A stretch of 64,000 nt of DNA, from positions 268,626-332,625 of the forward strand of contig JXTC01000120.1 in NCBI GenBank assembly GCA_002914845.1, read 5' to 3'. The notes beneath the pieces are model-generated. The model saw only the letters and a program-made list of their open reading frames with translations, was not told where the DNA came from and did not search any database. The stretch comes from Trema orientale. Lineage: Eukaryota; Streptophyta; Magnoliopsida; Rosales; Cannabaceae. Shown here in pieces: positions 35,572 to 56,006 of this stretch. Numbering within the stretch: position 1 is the first letter of the stretch; each line of letters begins with the position of its first letter. A program made the position numbers and the translations under genes.

Positions 35572-36508
35572 CCAGCAACCTAAAAAAACCAAAAGGCCAT
35601 AAGAACACTCTTTGGACATAAAGGTGGTGCTGGCCTAAAGGACTCTGACGGTCAAGTTAGTAATGATAAAAGATGAAATAAGTAATAATGAATATAAATA
35701 AATGTAAAAATGATCAAAACTGATACTGCGACTGGTGAGGGTGTGAAAGCCTCAGAGAATGACCGAGTGTCTGAACTCAAGAGTGCATGATTGCTTGCAT
35801 AGTCTCTGAAGTCTAAAGCATTGGGAGTATGATAAGAAAGAGAGTTGTATTTTTTTTTTTTTTTATAAATATTGCATGTATAAGTGCTTGTTTCAATTCA
35901 GTATTCCCTTCTTTCCAGTGGAGTGAGGCATTTATAGAGAGCCCAACCGACATGCATCCTCCCCTTATCACTTATTTGGTTGATAGATATCCGGATTTTG
36001 ATGGATGTTGGTTGAGGACGTGATCCCTCTTGCATCAAGTGAGCTTTAATTGAGTCCCATATTACCTTATTTGTGAACAGTAGAGTACTCTTCCCTTTAC
36101 TATTAAGATAATTCAAAGAAGTAGGTTTCATCCCACTTGAAGGTGAGAGATAGGTGGAAGACTCCCTTGACCGACTTGATTAATAGGAATCTGTTGTATG
36201 TATGTTAACGCTTCAAAATTACACGTGTATAATATCGTAAACAAATAATATAATTAAGTGAGAGTTATCATCTCACGAGGATTAGATACTAATTCAATGC
36301 TAATTACTAAAATTAATTTAACTTTATCCAAACGATAGTAATTAAAATAAAAAGAAATGATTAAAATAAGAATTCAGAAGCAAAAATTGAAGACGCAAGT
36401 GAAATAGAAAAATTAAAGACAGAATTGTCTAGCTAAGATTACTAGTTTTCCCAACCTCGCACTTGTTTTATTTTGCCTCTTTCTCCTTATAATTAATTTA
36501 ACTAAACA
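35572..36508. other. unassigned repeats, probably LTR-element debris
   Basis: No host gene is seen. The segment 36190-36480 (ATAATATCGTAAACAAATAA, then GTGAGAGTTATCATCTC) recalls a sequence common in plant gypsy LTR elements. The segment 35590-36180 is less AT-rich and unidentified. Confidence 0.35.
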
Positions 36509-36762
36509 AATGTTAGCCAAGAGATAAACATCTAATTGTGTATATTTGTTAAAAATTTATATCATATTATATTAGAGTATCATTAACTTCCCTAACTTAA
36601 CGTATTTTTATAGTCACATGCTTAAAGTAAGAGTTATCTATAATTTATATTAAACAATCATTGTGATGCAGGTTTGGTAAAACGGACCTAAATCTTAAAC
36701 CAGATGGAGAATCGACATGATTCTTGGCCTCAAAGAATTTAGACTCAATGCCCATCTAAACC

Positions 36763-39025
36763 TAGAAAGGTAAAATCATGAAAGTTATGTTAGTTCGTGC
36801 TTTATGTCATACTTGACATGACCCAACAAAATATCATGTTATACTCGTGTTAGCCCAAGTTTCAAAACTTTAGGCCCAGAATAGCCCTCAGGCACAGGCA
36901 CATCTCGCGCTATGCTCGTGCTTAAACTAAGCCCTTTTCATGCTAAACATAGTGAGCCCAACGCGCTAGCTTATTCTTGTGCCCAACTTCAGCCAACCCA
37001 TTAAATTGTCATGACAGTAAATATTTTATGATTTTTTTAATTTATTTCATTAAAAATTTATGTTTTGATTTAAAACAATAGTACAAAAATATAATTATTT
37101 AGCTATTTTAGTGTGCGATTCAAAATCGATTTCTATTTAGTAATGCTCTTTCTACTAGTAATTACTAGTATTACTCTTTAGTTTAAAAAAGAAAAACATG
37201 CAAAATTAATCATTTAAGCCTTAAGAATGTTAAAGTAAAAAATAAATACTTTTGAAGTATGCAGAATCATGGTTTTCATTCTTTTTGTATGTGTCGTACT
37301 CGTGTCCAGGGTCGTATCGTACCGTTCCAGCCTATAGTGCCCAAAAATTAGAGTCTAATATGCTAGCCCAAGATTGACTACTCAAGATGAGAGGTGTATT
37401 GGGTTTTGATATTTTTTAAGAAACTTTTCAATTATATAAAACCATAGACTACTATTTTGAAACTTTGAGGTTAAATGAATAATAATACCAAATATATAAT
37501 AATAATACCAAGTCAATAAGTATAATAAATATCAAACACACAATCAAATAGTTTACATTAAAGTAACTAGTGTAGGGACAGAGAAAATGCAAACTCGGTT
37601 TTTACGAAGTTTGACAAATACGACGGTTTACCTACGTCTCCGGCCCTCGGTAATTTGCTTTGAGCTTCCACTATTTGGATCAAGATTGTGGGCTTGACTG
37701 ACCTTTTTACAAATAGGTTGAATTCTTCTTGTACTCACCCATACCTTTATAATAGTCTTGACTTCGGCTCTATCACGACTAACTACGAATTATTTTGGCT
37801 CTGGTGACAACCTCACCTATACAGATTGTTTAGACAGTGGTGTTAATTTCACTAACTCATGGATTGTTTAGATTTTAGTAACAACCTCACCTACACTCGG
37901 GTTGTTTAGACTCTATTGACAACCTCACCTAAAATGGGTTGTTTAGACTCCAGAGGCAACCTCACCTATGCATAGTTATAATATGGTTTTTGTTGAATCT
38001 CTCAACTAGAATCTCTCTCTAATAAAGTATTTGATACAAGGTAGGTATAGAGAGAATAAATGTAAACATAAGATATGATCTAGTTTGGCTCAAATAATTT
38101 TTGTAAAAAAGTGGATTTGAAAATTTGGATCACAAAAATTAATTAGAACAACTTAAAGATATAATATGACCAATGTAAGGATATTCAAAAGTTATTTCAA
38201 GTGCTAGAAAAGCTTTTATTTATAGACTTGAATGAAAACTAGTCGTTTTAGACTATTTGACAGACAATCTATCATTTTCAGTAGACCGAACCGAAAATAT
38301 AAGCTGTTGATAGTGCGATTCTAACGGTCGAATTTGAAATTTGCTAAAAAAAGTCACAGAATCAGTAGACCGAAAGTGAATTTTAGGTAGACCGAAAATA
38401 CCAGAGAGCAAACTTCAATTTTATTTCAAGCTTCTTTCGATTCTTTTCAAAATTGTGACTTTTTAATTGATTTTTATGAAATATGGATACTACAGAAATT
38501 CATAAATCAATTTAAAACTTGCGTAAAATAAATTTTCAAACTTTAATTAGAGATAAACAAGTTTGACTACATTAATTTGAAATTTTCTATTTTTAGAAAA
38601 ATTTGAGCTATTAAGATCATATTATATGTAAACATATATTCAAATATAAGAACTAAATATTTAACCTTTGCTAGTTTAAGTCTTATATTATTAATCTTTG
38701 TCTTAAAGTTTTTTTTCCATAATCCGTCTTCAAGTTTGATTCTACTAAGTCCAATATGTATCCATCTTCAAACTTGATTTCTTGATCAACTTGAGTTAGA
38801 ACTTTTAAAGCTATTTCACTACACACTCAAGTTAAATCATTAGTACTAAATCAAATATTTATTATTTTCAAAATAAGAGTGAGTAAGATTGAAACCTTAA
38901 TTTCTCAATATAACACGGCTCAATACCTCATATCATACTTGGCATGACCCAAAGTCACATCGTGGAGTGCTGTGCTCGATTTTTTCATGTGCCAAAAGGG
39001 TGGCCCAACCTATTTGATATCTCTA
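36763..39025. mobile_element. hAT-type insertion confirmed by a related empty site
   Basis: 2263 bp, starting TAGAAAGGTAAAAT and, from the right, TAGAGATATCAAAT. The flanks TCTAAACC (36755-36762) and ACCAAACC (39026-39033) correspond to a single ACTAAACC in the uninterrupted sister repeat near 39806, which shows target duplication directly. The subterminal sequence contains CATACTTGACATGACCC on the left and CATACTTGGCATGACCC on the right. The middle (about 37560-38860) looks like inserted LTR debris of an unrelated element. Confidence 0.7.
37796..37975. repeat. 37-bp tandem repeat, about five units
   Basis: ACAACCTCACCT occurs at 37807, 37881 and 37919, with a GCAACCTCACCT variant at 37956. 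Each is followed by about 10 bases and TTGTTTAGA. Spacing is 74 (two units), 38 and 37 bp. Confidence 0.8.
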
Positions 39026-39955
39026 ACCAAACCCAACTCAAATAGAAAGACCAACTAAATGTTTGATGGGTTAGAGACTTCAATAGTATTGGACTGCAAT
39101 CTTGAACAAGTCCAATATACTTCAGTATTTGGCTTTATTTAACAAAACAAAGACACTTTTCACGTGATTTTTACTACATTAGATTGTTAAGAAAATTATC
39201 TACAACTTTACTAGTTTGAGCAGAAAGAGATAACATGTATTTTGATGCATTTTGGCAGTGCATGTGAGGTTTATCAAAAATTGTGGCATGTTTTTCAAAC
39301 TTGTACTTGACCTTGTTTATATTCTTCCTCAACTAATCTTCTATAAATAAGGCCTAAATAAATCATTCTGGGTAGCCTAGTTTCTAAAAAATCAAGTTCA
39401 TTTTATTTCTTTTTTTGCTTATGCATTTCATCTTGTTGTAATTTTGCTTTACTTAAAGTTGTTCTATTAATACATGATTCCTTATAGGCCGTTTGCACGA
39501 AAAACTAATTGTGCTATGAAGGAATCTTATTTATTGTATACATAAGTTGGCACCATGAATGCTTGATGATGAGTGTCTAAGTGTGTATATTCGTTAAGGA
39601 TTTATATCATCATTATACGCTAAGAGTATGATTGAATTCTTTAACTTAAGGCACTTTTGTAATCATAAGCCTAAAAATAAGACGTATTCCTAATTTGTGT
39701 TAAATGATCATTGTGATGTTAGTTTGGTAAAACAGGCATAAATCTTAAATCGAATGGAGAATTGATATGATTCTTGGACTCAAGGAATTTAGACTCTATG
39801 CCTAACTAAACCAACTCAAAGAAAAAGCCGAACTAAATGTTTGACGAGTTAGAATTGGACTTCAACAGTATTAGACTGATCTTGGACCAGCTCGATATGC
39901 TTCGTCATTGGGCTTTATCTTACAAATCAAAAACTCTTTTTATAGGATTCTTAAT

Positions 39956-40345
39956 GGGGGAAATTAGACATTATACAGTAATTTCGAAAAAAATTTGAAA
40001 AATACAGTGGTTTAAGTTTTTTTAAGGTGCGGTAATATTTTTATTAGATAAATACTATTTTTTAAAAACTATTTAGAAAAATACCATTTTTCAAAATAGT
40101 AACTAGTTTCTGGTAATCAGTTTCCAGAAACTGGTTAACCAAAGGTATTTATAACTAGTAATTAGTAACCAGTAACAAGTTTCCAGAAACCGATAACTAG
40201 TAACTATTTTAAAAAATAATTTTTTCTAAATATTTTTTAAAAAGTGATATTTTTCTAATAAAAACCGTACGAAAATTTAAAAAAGTCTGAGTTTTGTATT
40301 TTTGTAATTCTTTTAGTTTTTTATACGTAAAAGTGATAGAAACCC
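39956..40345. mobile_element. GGGGAAATTAG-family Mutator-type MITE
   Basis: 390 bp with a perfect 9-bp duplication ATTCTTAAT (39947-39955 and 40346-40354). It starts GGGGGAAATTAG and ends GATAGAAACCC. The core carries TAACTAGTAATTAGTAACC-type microrepeats. The sister LTR-like repeat near 39170 lacks it, which agrees with insertion. Confidence 0.85.
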
Positions 40346-40640
40346 ATTCTTAATGTATCAGATTTTAAGACAATTATCTACAACCTTACTATATTTAGCA
40401 GAAAGTGTGTTTTGGCAATGCATGTGAGGGAGGAAAATTTTTTAAAAGCTGTGGCATATTTTTCAAACTTGTAACTAACCTTGTTTGTATTCTTTCTCCT
40501 CGAATCTTCTATAAATAAGGCCTAAATAGATCATTTTATTCAGCTTGGTTTCTTTTAAATCAAGTTCATTTTATTTATTTCTTTGCCTGTGCATTTCATC
40601 TTATTGTAATTTTGTTTCACTAAGTTATTCTATTTAAAAT

Positions 40641-41490
40641 CATGTTCATACTTGCTTTTTTTCTTCATCATGTCTAGCTAACTTACATCTTGTTAAGGAA
40701 AAAGGATGAATTTCTTGGGAAAAAATATGTATAAACTAAAACTTTAATTTTAAATGGAACTCATTATTTATATTCTTTAATCATTGTTATAATGTATGTT
40801 GTCCAATTTTCTTAAATTCTATATACTCATAAAATGTTAAAAAATAGTTTAAAAACTTTTTAAATAATTAAGGACATTAATTTATAAGGAATTATAGATT
40901 TTGATGAGGGTATTAATTAACAACATAACAAGAGGTATATATATTAAAATATACAAAGTACATAAATGGATATACTAAGAGAAAAAACAAATGTAATACT
41001 TAAAAATTCATTTTTTGAATATCCATGAACTCATAAAAGTTGAAAAATAGTTTTAAAACATCTTAACTAACAAATGGACATAATTCTTTTTCTTAAAAAA
41101 TTTATGAGTATAATTTTAGTATTTATTTTCAATAGTTATCTAATTTGGTCATTTAGCTATAACTTTTGAATTGAGAACATTTTTTGATTTTAGGGCCTAA
41201 AAGGATATATAAATCTCCTATAAGAAATTTACGCTTAGTACCCGTTTTTGTGCCTTATATTTCAAAAATAGCCATATTTTAGGCTTATATTTTATGGGTA
41301 AAATATGTGTGGTAACATTCATAATAATCCAAAGTTTGTGAAACCTTGGCCCTTAGCTTGGCAGTAATTACATGTTGATATTTCCACTGTTAAAGGAAAA
41401 AATATCATTGTAAATTGACCAACTTCTAGAATGATGATAAGTGAGATACACTTTTTTTTAACTATACGAATGCAATTAAATATATATATT
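40641..41490. other. AT-rich intergenic DNA
   Basis: The segment 41228-41330 (GAAATTTACGCTTAGTACCC and on) resembles one end of the repeat at 62706. No gene is seen. Confidence 0.4.
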
Positions 41491-41717
41491 GGTTCCCAAT
41501 CTAATATACATATTTTTTTACCTATCTATGGGTGTTTTTTTTAGTTATTAGATTATTATCTAATGACTACCATAATTTGAATAATTGAAAAAAAAATATT
41601 AAGAATAAATAATATTTTTTACTCTCCATCTTTTATCATGAAAAAACGTGCATGATGAAATTTAATTAGGCAAAATAATACTTATAAATAGACAAAAAAA
41701 CCTACTGAATTTGTGCA
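41491..41717 (-). mobile_element. microsatellite-targeting MITE, copy M4
   Basis: From GGTTCCCAATCTAATA to CTACTGAATTTGTGCA, diverged from M1, with TA-rich flanks on both sides. Confidence 0.6.
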
Positions 41718-41748
41718 TATATATATATATGTGCTCATATATATATAT

Positions 41749-41986
41749 GGTTCCTAATCCAATAGGTAATTTTTTACCTATCTATAGGTATTGCTTTTTA
41801 GTCATTAGATCATTGATCTAACGACTACTATAATTTGAGTAGTTGAAAAAAAATAATAAAAAAAATCTATTATTTAATGATTTTCTCTCTCCACCTTTTA
41901 CTATTAAAAAACGTGCATGATGAATTTTTATTGAGCAAAACAATACCTATGAATAGGTAATAAAAATACCTACTGAATTGGTGCCC
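41749..41986 (-). mobile_element. microsatellite-targeting MITE, copy M5
   Basis: From GGTTCCTAATCCAATAGG to CTACTGAATTGGTGCCC, closely related to M4, with TA-rich flanks. Confidence 0.65.
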
Positions 41987-42017
41987 TATACGTATATATA
42001 CGTGCCCATATATATAT

Positions 42018-42126
42018 GCGTGATAAATTTTTATTAGGCAAAACAATACTTATGAATAGATAAAAAAATAGCTACTGAATTGGTGCCCTGTACGTATATA
42101 TACGTGCCCATATATATATATATATG
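42018..42126. repeat. duplicated right end of M5 plus its flank
   Basis: The last 70 bp of M5 and its flank (ACGTATATATACGTGCCC) are repeated with a period of about 100 bp, giving a tandem duplication that includes microsatellite sequence. Confidence 0.65.
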
Positions 42127-42230
42127 GGTTATGTTTCAATAGAGATTTTTGTTTTTACTCTATGGATGAGTACTCTAATTTGGGCCATTAGATTTTAATG
42201 TAATGGCTAGAATAATATTAGTAGATTTAC
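42127..42230. mobile_element. one end of the 15681-type element
   Basis: GGGTTATGTTTCAATAGAG followed by CTCTATGGATGAGTACTC matches the left end of 15681-16698. Its right end is not visible here. Confidence 0.5.
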
Positions 42231-43342
42231 TAAAAAAATTATTATAATTAATATATATATAAATATAGAAAGTTATTTAAATTAAAAAAAGATAGGTAAC
42301 CTGATGAACTGGTCAATTTTTTTTTTATTTTTTATATAAGAAAATAAAACTAGTGAAAAATACTTAATAATCCCAAATCACTCTCAACTATCTTATTTGT
42401 TGAAAAATAAAACAACAAAAGATGTACAAATTTTAAGGTGATTCACACATAATTTTTTTTTAAACAAATTTTCTTTCAATGTAGTTGCTTTATTCATAGT
42501 TTTTTTAATTAAAGAAAATAATTTATTCATAATATGAAAATTATGCTATCTTGGATTGTACCTTTCGTACTGTAAAAAAGAATTTTATAAAATATTGAAA
42601 TACAATAGTACATATAGTTTTAGATTAAATGTAATTAAAAAAATTAAAGTTTTAATTAAATTTTTAAAAAGAAAAGAAATAAAAAAGTGAATTGAAAATT
42701 AATATATTGAATGAGATGACTTATTATTATAGATTTATATCTAAATTAATCAAACATACCTAATTATAGAGGAAAAAAACAAAAATATCCATTGAAAAGT
42801 GACCTTATATATTTATTGTTGTTTGTAACTAAGTGTTTGAACCAAAAATCTAATTTCTTTCCTAAAAAAAATAATTACTTTCCCAAAACAATTACTAATA
42901 ATGTGACGGCTGGGCTGTATCCTTTTTTTCCTAATAAAAAAAGTCAAATATTACTACATAGTTAGTCAAACAGAAAAAATGAAGAGAAACTATCTTTTAT
43001 TTTTTCTTTTTCTTAATAATGGTAATGTTATGCACCAATTAATTTATCAATTTTAATGAGCCACCAAACGATATAGAAGACCATTTAGTAATTACATTAA
43101 TTTAAGCACCAAATGGTAATAAGATTTACTTAAATAATAAATGGTGTTCATGCTATTTTGATTTTCCCTCCTCTTTCTCTCTTAAATTTAGGCAAAAAAT
43201 AAAAATAAAAGTCCATACATTGTTTAATAATTGCACAAAGTCCAAAGAGAAAAGTCAAAGTTGGTCTCCGGCTCAATTATTGGCTCAGATTTTCCACACG
43301 GTTTCAAACCGTCATAACCAACCAATCCACCCACTTCTTCAA
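42231..43342. other. AT-rich intergenic DNA upstream of the NDR kinase
   Basis: No gene or repeat is recognised. GC content rises from about 43230 towards the kinase promoter. Confidence 0.4.
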
Positions 43343-43790
43343 CACGTGTACGGCCACGATTCGATTATACTAAAAAAACAAAACGCGTTAACCCCAAAAT
43401 TGCGCGCCTTTATTCCCATCCGACGTGGTTAACCACTTCCGTTCGTGTGTTCACGTCCCACGTAATCTCAGCCTTCTGGAGCCCACCTCTTACCGCCACG
43501 TGTCAGTTCAAACTTCCCTGTTCCCAGTTACTAGTTATTAATCAATTTAAATTTTATCTCCTGTTTAATTTTTTCCTTTTTTTGAGTAACCAATTTTTGT
43601 TTTCAAATCATAATTGGATATTAATTTGTTTTTCAATCAGTTAAAATTTTAAAATTATTGAAAATATATGTCATTACTGGTAATGTAAGTGGAGATTTGA
43701 GTTTACTCAAAAAAACCGAGAAACTTTTAAAACCAGTCACGTAGCCGGTACAGAGTTACGCCTTAACGGGACGGCAACTTCCACGTCAAC
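43343..43790 (+). promoter_or_regulatory. ACGT-core (G-box/ABRE-like) cluster upstream of the NDR kinase
   Basis: Seven ACGT cores lie in about 450 bp: CACGTG at 43343 and 43497 (the latter as CCACGTGTC), GACGTGG at 43422, and CACGTC or CACGTA types at 43452, 43459, 43738 and 43782. Such cores are bound by plant bZIP and bHLH factors in light and abscisic acid responses. A role here is inferred from position, about 180-630 bp upstream of the predicted transcribed leader. Confidence 0.5.
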
Positions 43791-43969
43791 ATCATCGTGA
43801 CATGCACGATGCTTAATGATTACTGGAGAATTCTACTTCCCAAAAATACCCTTAATTAGCAACCCGTAAGCTCGCTAAACAAGAGGACGGTTTCGTAATT
43901 TGATTCCTCACCTAAAAAATAAAGTTGAATAAATAAATAAAGATTTTTCGTTGGATAGTAAACGGGGAA

Positions 43970-44774
43970 GTTGCAGAGAAAGTGGTGTGGCTCATCAGCA
44001 AAGAAGGGACTCGAGCTATTGATTCGATCTCTGCAAATTAGGTTTTTCTATTTTTAATTTTATTTTTTTATTTAATTCGATTTTATAGTGTTTCTGATCA
44101 TCACCATTGCCTTTTTTTTCTTGTTTGGAAATTGAATTGATTTATTTTAAAGTGAGTGAATTTTCTAAAATCAAAGCTTAATTCTTGTACTGTGCCATGA
44201 ATTATGTGATTTTTTTTTGAGTTATTATTTTTTTTTAAAAGATTTTTCGTGTCTGTAGGAGCTGATTTTAATGGAAGTCTATGGTTCAATGATTTTTATT
44301 TTTATTTTTTATTTTGGGTTGGTTTGCTTAGCTTAAAAATGAACAATTTTAACCCAAAAAGTTAGATTTTTATATGTTATAGTTGCTTAACTTTTTAGGG
44401 TATGGTTTTAAATCTGATCAAATTTGTTTGGGAAATCAAAATGTTGCTATTTATATATCTTACTAAGAGGGGGAGAAGATAGAGAAGAAAGTTTATTGTT
44501 CTATGGACATTTTTTGAAATAGTAACAAATTAAGAGAAAAGTGACTTTTTTTTTTTCCTTATTTTGGAAATTGGGTCTTTTGCAATGCTGTAGTTTTCAA
44601 ATGGGGTTGAGTTGGTTGCTAATTTGGTTGTGAAGTTACTTGGCTACTCCTTTCTTTCTTACTTGGCTTTACTTGTTAGTATCTGGGGCTTGGAGATACA
44701 ATAATGAATGAATAATTTTTAATAGGACTGCAAAGAAGAATGCGCAGTTGGGATTAAGTAGCTAACTTATAGTC
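43970..44774 (+). other. probable 5' leader of the NDR kinase with an intron
   Basis: A leader exon around 43970-44041 could splice at AAATTAG/GTTTTT (44042) to an acceptor TTTAATAG/GACTGC (44726), leaving 49 nt before the ATG. The intervening 684 bp is T-rich as plant introns are. This is predicted from splice consensus only. Confidence 0.4.
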
Positions 44775-53161
<8,387 letters not shown>

Positions 53162-54614
53162 CATTCTTCGCGTTTGAACACGTAAATGGTTCGTAGATTT
53201 GAAGGAAGCTTTTTAAAGTTGGAGGAAGTATAGGAAAAGGTATTTGAATACATACATATATATTATATTCTGAAGGTTAAGCTATTTGTTCTATAGTCTC
53301 TTGTAATCTATATCAGAGATGTTTATGCCTTTGCAGCCAATCACCTAGACTAGAGAAAAGAGGATTTAATAATTTCTGAAATTTATTTTAAATTCGTTTA
53401 CATCAGTTATGTCAAAATCGGAATGGGCTTGCAAGTTACACTCCTGTGGAGTTCTAGGTTTCTAGCAACAAAACGCCTGGTTAGAACTTAGAAGTAACAC
53501 ATTAATTTTCCTTACTAATGGCATGTAAAGTTTTGTTTATAATCATAGAAGTGCATGAGGTAATGGAATTCTTTTTGTATATGTTTTTACTGTTCTTCCA
53601 CTCTTCGTTTTCCCCCAAGTTGAAATGGTAAGAAACCTTACGCGTTCTCTCTCTGAAGTTCCTTGGTATGGGCATGAATTGCTAATGGAAGCTAACGTTC
53701 CTAGTTGTATTCAATTCTCAAGATATGACCCTTTTGCGCGTAAAATTCTTTTGGTTTGATCTCACCAAATTTAAATTTTTCCTCCAATACTGATACTGTT
53801 TAAACTGCTACTTCTATTTTTTATTATTAAATTAATAAGGTAATTGTAATTATTAACAACGACCAACAGTTGTGCATCATGTATTTCTTAGTATTTTAAA
53901 ATTATCTAATTGCAACTTTGTACATAAAAAGGCAAAATTTAAGTAAATGCTAAATTTGATTATTTGACAAATGCACTGCATTGGAAAATGATTTATCTAC
54001 ATTAGTACGTAGGTCTCTATTGACTATCCTCTAATTCTTCGACAGTGATATTTTTTTTTTCCCTCTTTTTTGTAGCTCATATTTTTGAAACCTAATAATT
54101 TTCGAGTATTTTAAGGATTTCTAGGCCCATGTCAACTATACAAATTACATGAAACATTTTCTTTCTAACGATCTAGTATTAACTTTAAAACAGATTGAAT
54201 AATTATAATAAAAGAAAGAGTTCAAATTGAAAAATAATACAAATTTCTCCATACAAGATAATGTTAAAAACTTGCATGTAAGTGGACATAATCTTGATAC
54301 TGGAAGAGTTTGAAGAGTATTCAATTCTTGATTGTAGCCTAAACTTTAGGTATTGCATTTATATTTATATTTATTTTATTTGTTATCTTTATAAATGAAT
54401 TGAACTGTGGAAATAATTTCAAGATTTTGCTCATTTGTTTTTTTAAATAAATAAATACTATATTGTTATTTTCACTCGTGAAACAACCTAAAGAATGAAA
54501 TCAAACGAACTCTAAGGTCTTGGTTGGCAATAGTTCTATTTTTTTCATAATATATTTTAAGAAAAGATAAATAGCTTCTAAAGTGTTTAATTTAGGTTAT
54601 ATATATATATATAT
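53162..54614. other. NDR 3' flank and intergenic DNA
   Basis: The first part should hold the 3' UTR. No gene is recognised beyond it. Confidence 0.4.
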
Positions 54615-54861
54615 GTTCTCAATTTAATAGTATTTTTTTTATTTATCCATAGATATTTTCTTTTTAGCTGTTAGATCACTATCTAATGACTACCATAATT
54701 TTAATAGTTGGAAAAAAAATAATAAAACGAAATACACATTATTTAATACTTTTCTCTCTCTACTTTTTATATGAAAAAACCGTATGTGATAAATTTTAAT
54801 TGGCCAAAATAATACATATGGATAGTTAAAAAAAAAAATTAAACTTACAGGATTGGCAACC
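54615..54861 (+). mobile_element. microsatellite-targeting MITE, copy M7
   Basis: A diverged copy from GTTCTCAATTTAATAG to ACAGGATTGGCAACC, with (TA)n directly on both sides. Confidence 0.65.
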
Positions 54862-55141
54862 ATATATATATATATATTTTTTTTTTCAGTTTTTGGATAT
54901 TTGGTTTCAGATTTTTCAGTTCAAGGTTGGTCAGATTTTTTGGTATTTAGGTTCACGGTTAGGAATGACTAGATTTAAGGGTGAGAGAAACTAGAGGCAA
55001 AAGTTTTGTTGAGTTTTCTTTCCTTAAAAAAAAAAAACTAATACTTGCAAATATGTTCTAAAAAAAAATAAATTACTTATTACAATGTATCAGTTTAAGT
55101 AGTATTTTTGTTCTTTTAATCTATTCGACTCTTTTGGGTTG
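54862..55141. other. short intergenic stretch
   Basis: T-rich. Contains repeated TTTTTCAG-like phrases but nothing assigned. Confidence 0.35.
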
Positions 55142-55150
55142 ATTTGTCTA

Positions 55151-55540
55151 GGGGAAATTAGAAAAAATACGGTATTTTTAAAAAGAATTGGAAAAATACG
55201 ATACTTTTGTATTTTTCACGGTGCGGTACAGTTTTTATTAGAAAAATACCATTTTTTAAAAAATATTTATAAAAATACCATTTTTTAAAATAGTAACTAG
55301 TTTCTAATAACCAGTTTCTAACCGAAAATATTTATAACTGATATATAATTGGTAACTAGTTTCCAGTAACCAGTTTCCAGAAACTGGTAACCAGTGACTA
55401 TTTTAAAGGTGGTAATTTTCTAAATATTTTTTAAAAAGTGATATTTCCCTAATTAAAACTGTACGAAAACTGGAAAAAACTGTGACTTCCGTATTTTTGT
55501 AGTTCTTTTCATTTTTTATAGGTATAAGTGTAAGAAACCC
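55151..55540 (+). mobile_element. GGGGAAATTAG-family Mutator-type MITE, left of an inverted pair
   Basis: 390 bp, exactly the length of the copy at 39956. Flanks are ATTTGTCTA (55142-55150) and ATTTATCTA (55541-55549), 8 of 9. It starts GGGGAAATTAG and ends TGTAAGAAACCC. The core holds AACTAGTTTCCAGTAACCAG microrepeats. Confidence 0.85.
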
Positions 55541-55584
55541 ATTTATCTATTATACTCAATTAGAAATTGGCTAAATTAATGAAA

Positions 55585-55997
55585 GGGGTACTAACACTTA
55601 CACCTACAAAAACCGAAAAAAATTACAAAAATACGAAAGTCAGGCTTTTTTCTAATTTTTGTACTGTTTTTATTAGGAAAATATCACTTTTTATATAATA
55701 TTTAGAAAAGTACCATTTTTAAAATAGTTACTAGTTACCCGTTTCTGGAAATTGGTTACTGGTTATTAGTTAGTTACCAGTTATATACGAGTTATAAATA
55801 TCTTTGGTTACTAATTACCAGTTTCTGGAAACTGATTACTAGAAACTAGTTACTATTTTAAAAAATGGAATTTTTCTAAATATTTTTTAGAAAACGGTAT
55901 TTTTCCAATAAAAATTATACCGCACCTTAAAAAATACAAAACCACCATATTTTTCGAATTTTTTTTTCTGAAATACCGTATATTGTCTAATTTCCCC
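55585..55997 (-). mobile_element. GGGGAAATTAG-family Mutator-type MITE, right of an inverted pair
   Basis: 413 bp in reverse orientation (GGGGTACTAACACTTACACC to GTCTAATTTCCCC). Flanks are TTAATGAAA (55576-55584) and TTAATAAAA (55998-56006), 8 of 9. With its neighbour only 44 bp away it forms an inverted repeat with arms of about 400 bp. Confidence 0.8.
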
Positions 55998-56006
55998 TTA
56001 ATAAAA

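Larger units (their letters stand above)
36509..40640 (+). mobile_element. pair of direct LTR-like repeats, heavily interrupted fossil
   Basis: Two collinear repeats of about 0.7 kb each lie head to tail: copy one at 36509-36754 plus 39034 to about 39480, copy two from about 39556 to 40640. They share phrases such as TATAAATAAGGCCTAAATA and AAATCAAGTTCATTTTATTT, with a TATA box in the right place for an LTR. Only about 75 bp separate them, so this is either a TRIM-like miniature element or a recombinant tandem LTR. Copy one is split by a hAT element and copy two by a MITE. Old and broken. Confidence 0.55.

Noticed and set aside
43220-43644. Two open frames in the kinase upstream region
   Set aside because: They fall in the promoter with its ACGT cluster. 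The region is GC-richer, so stops are fewer.
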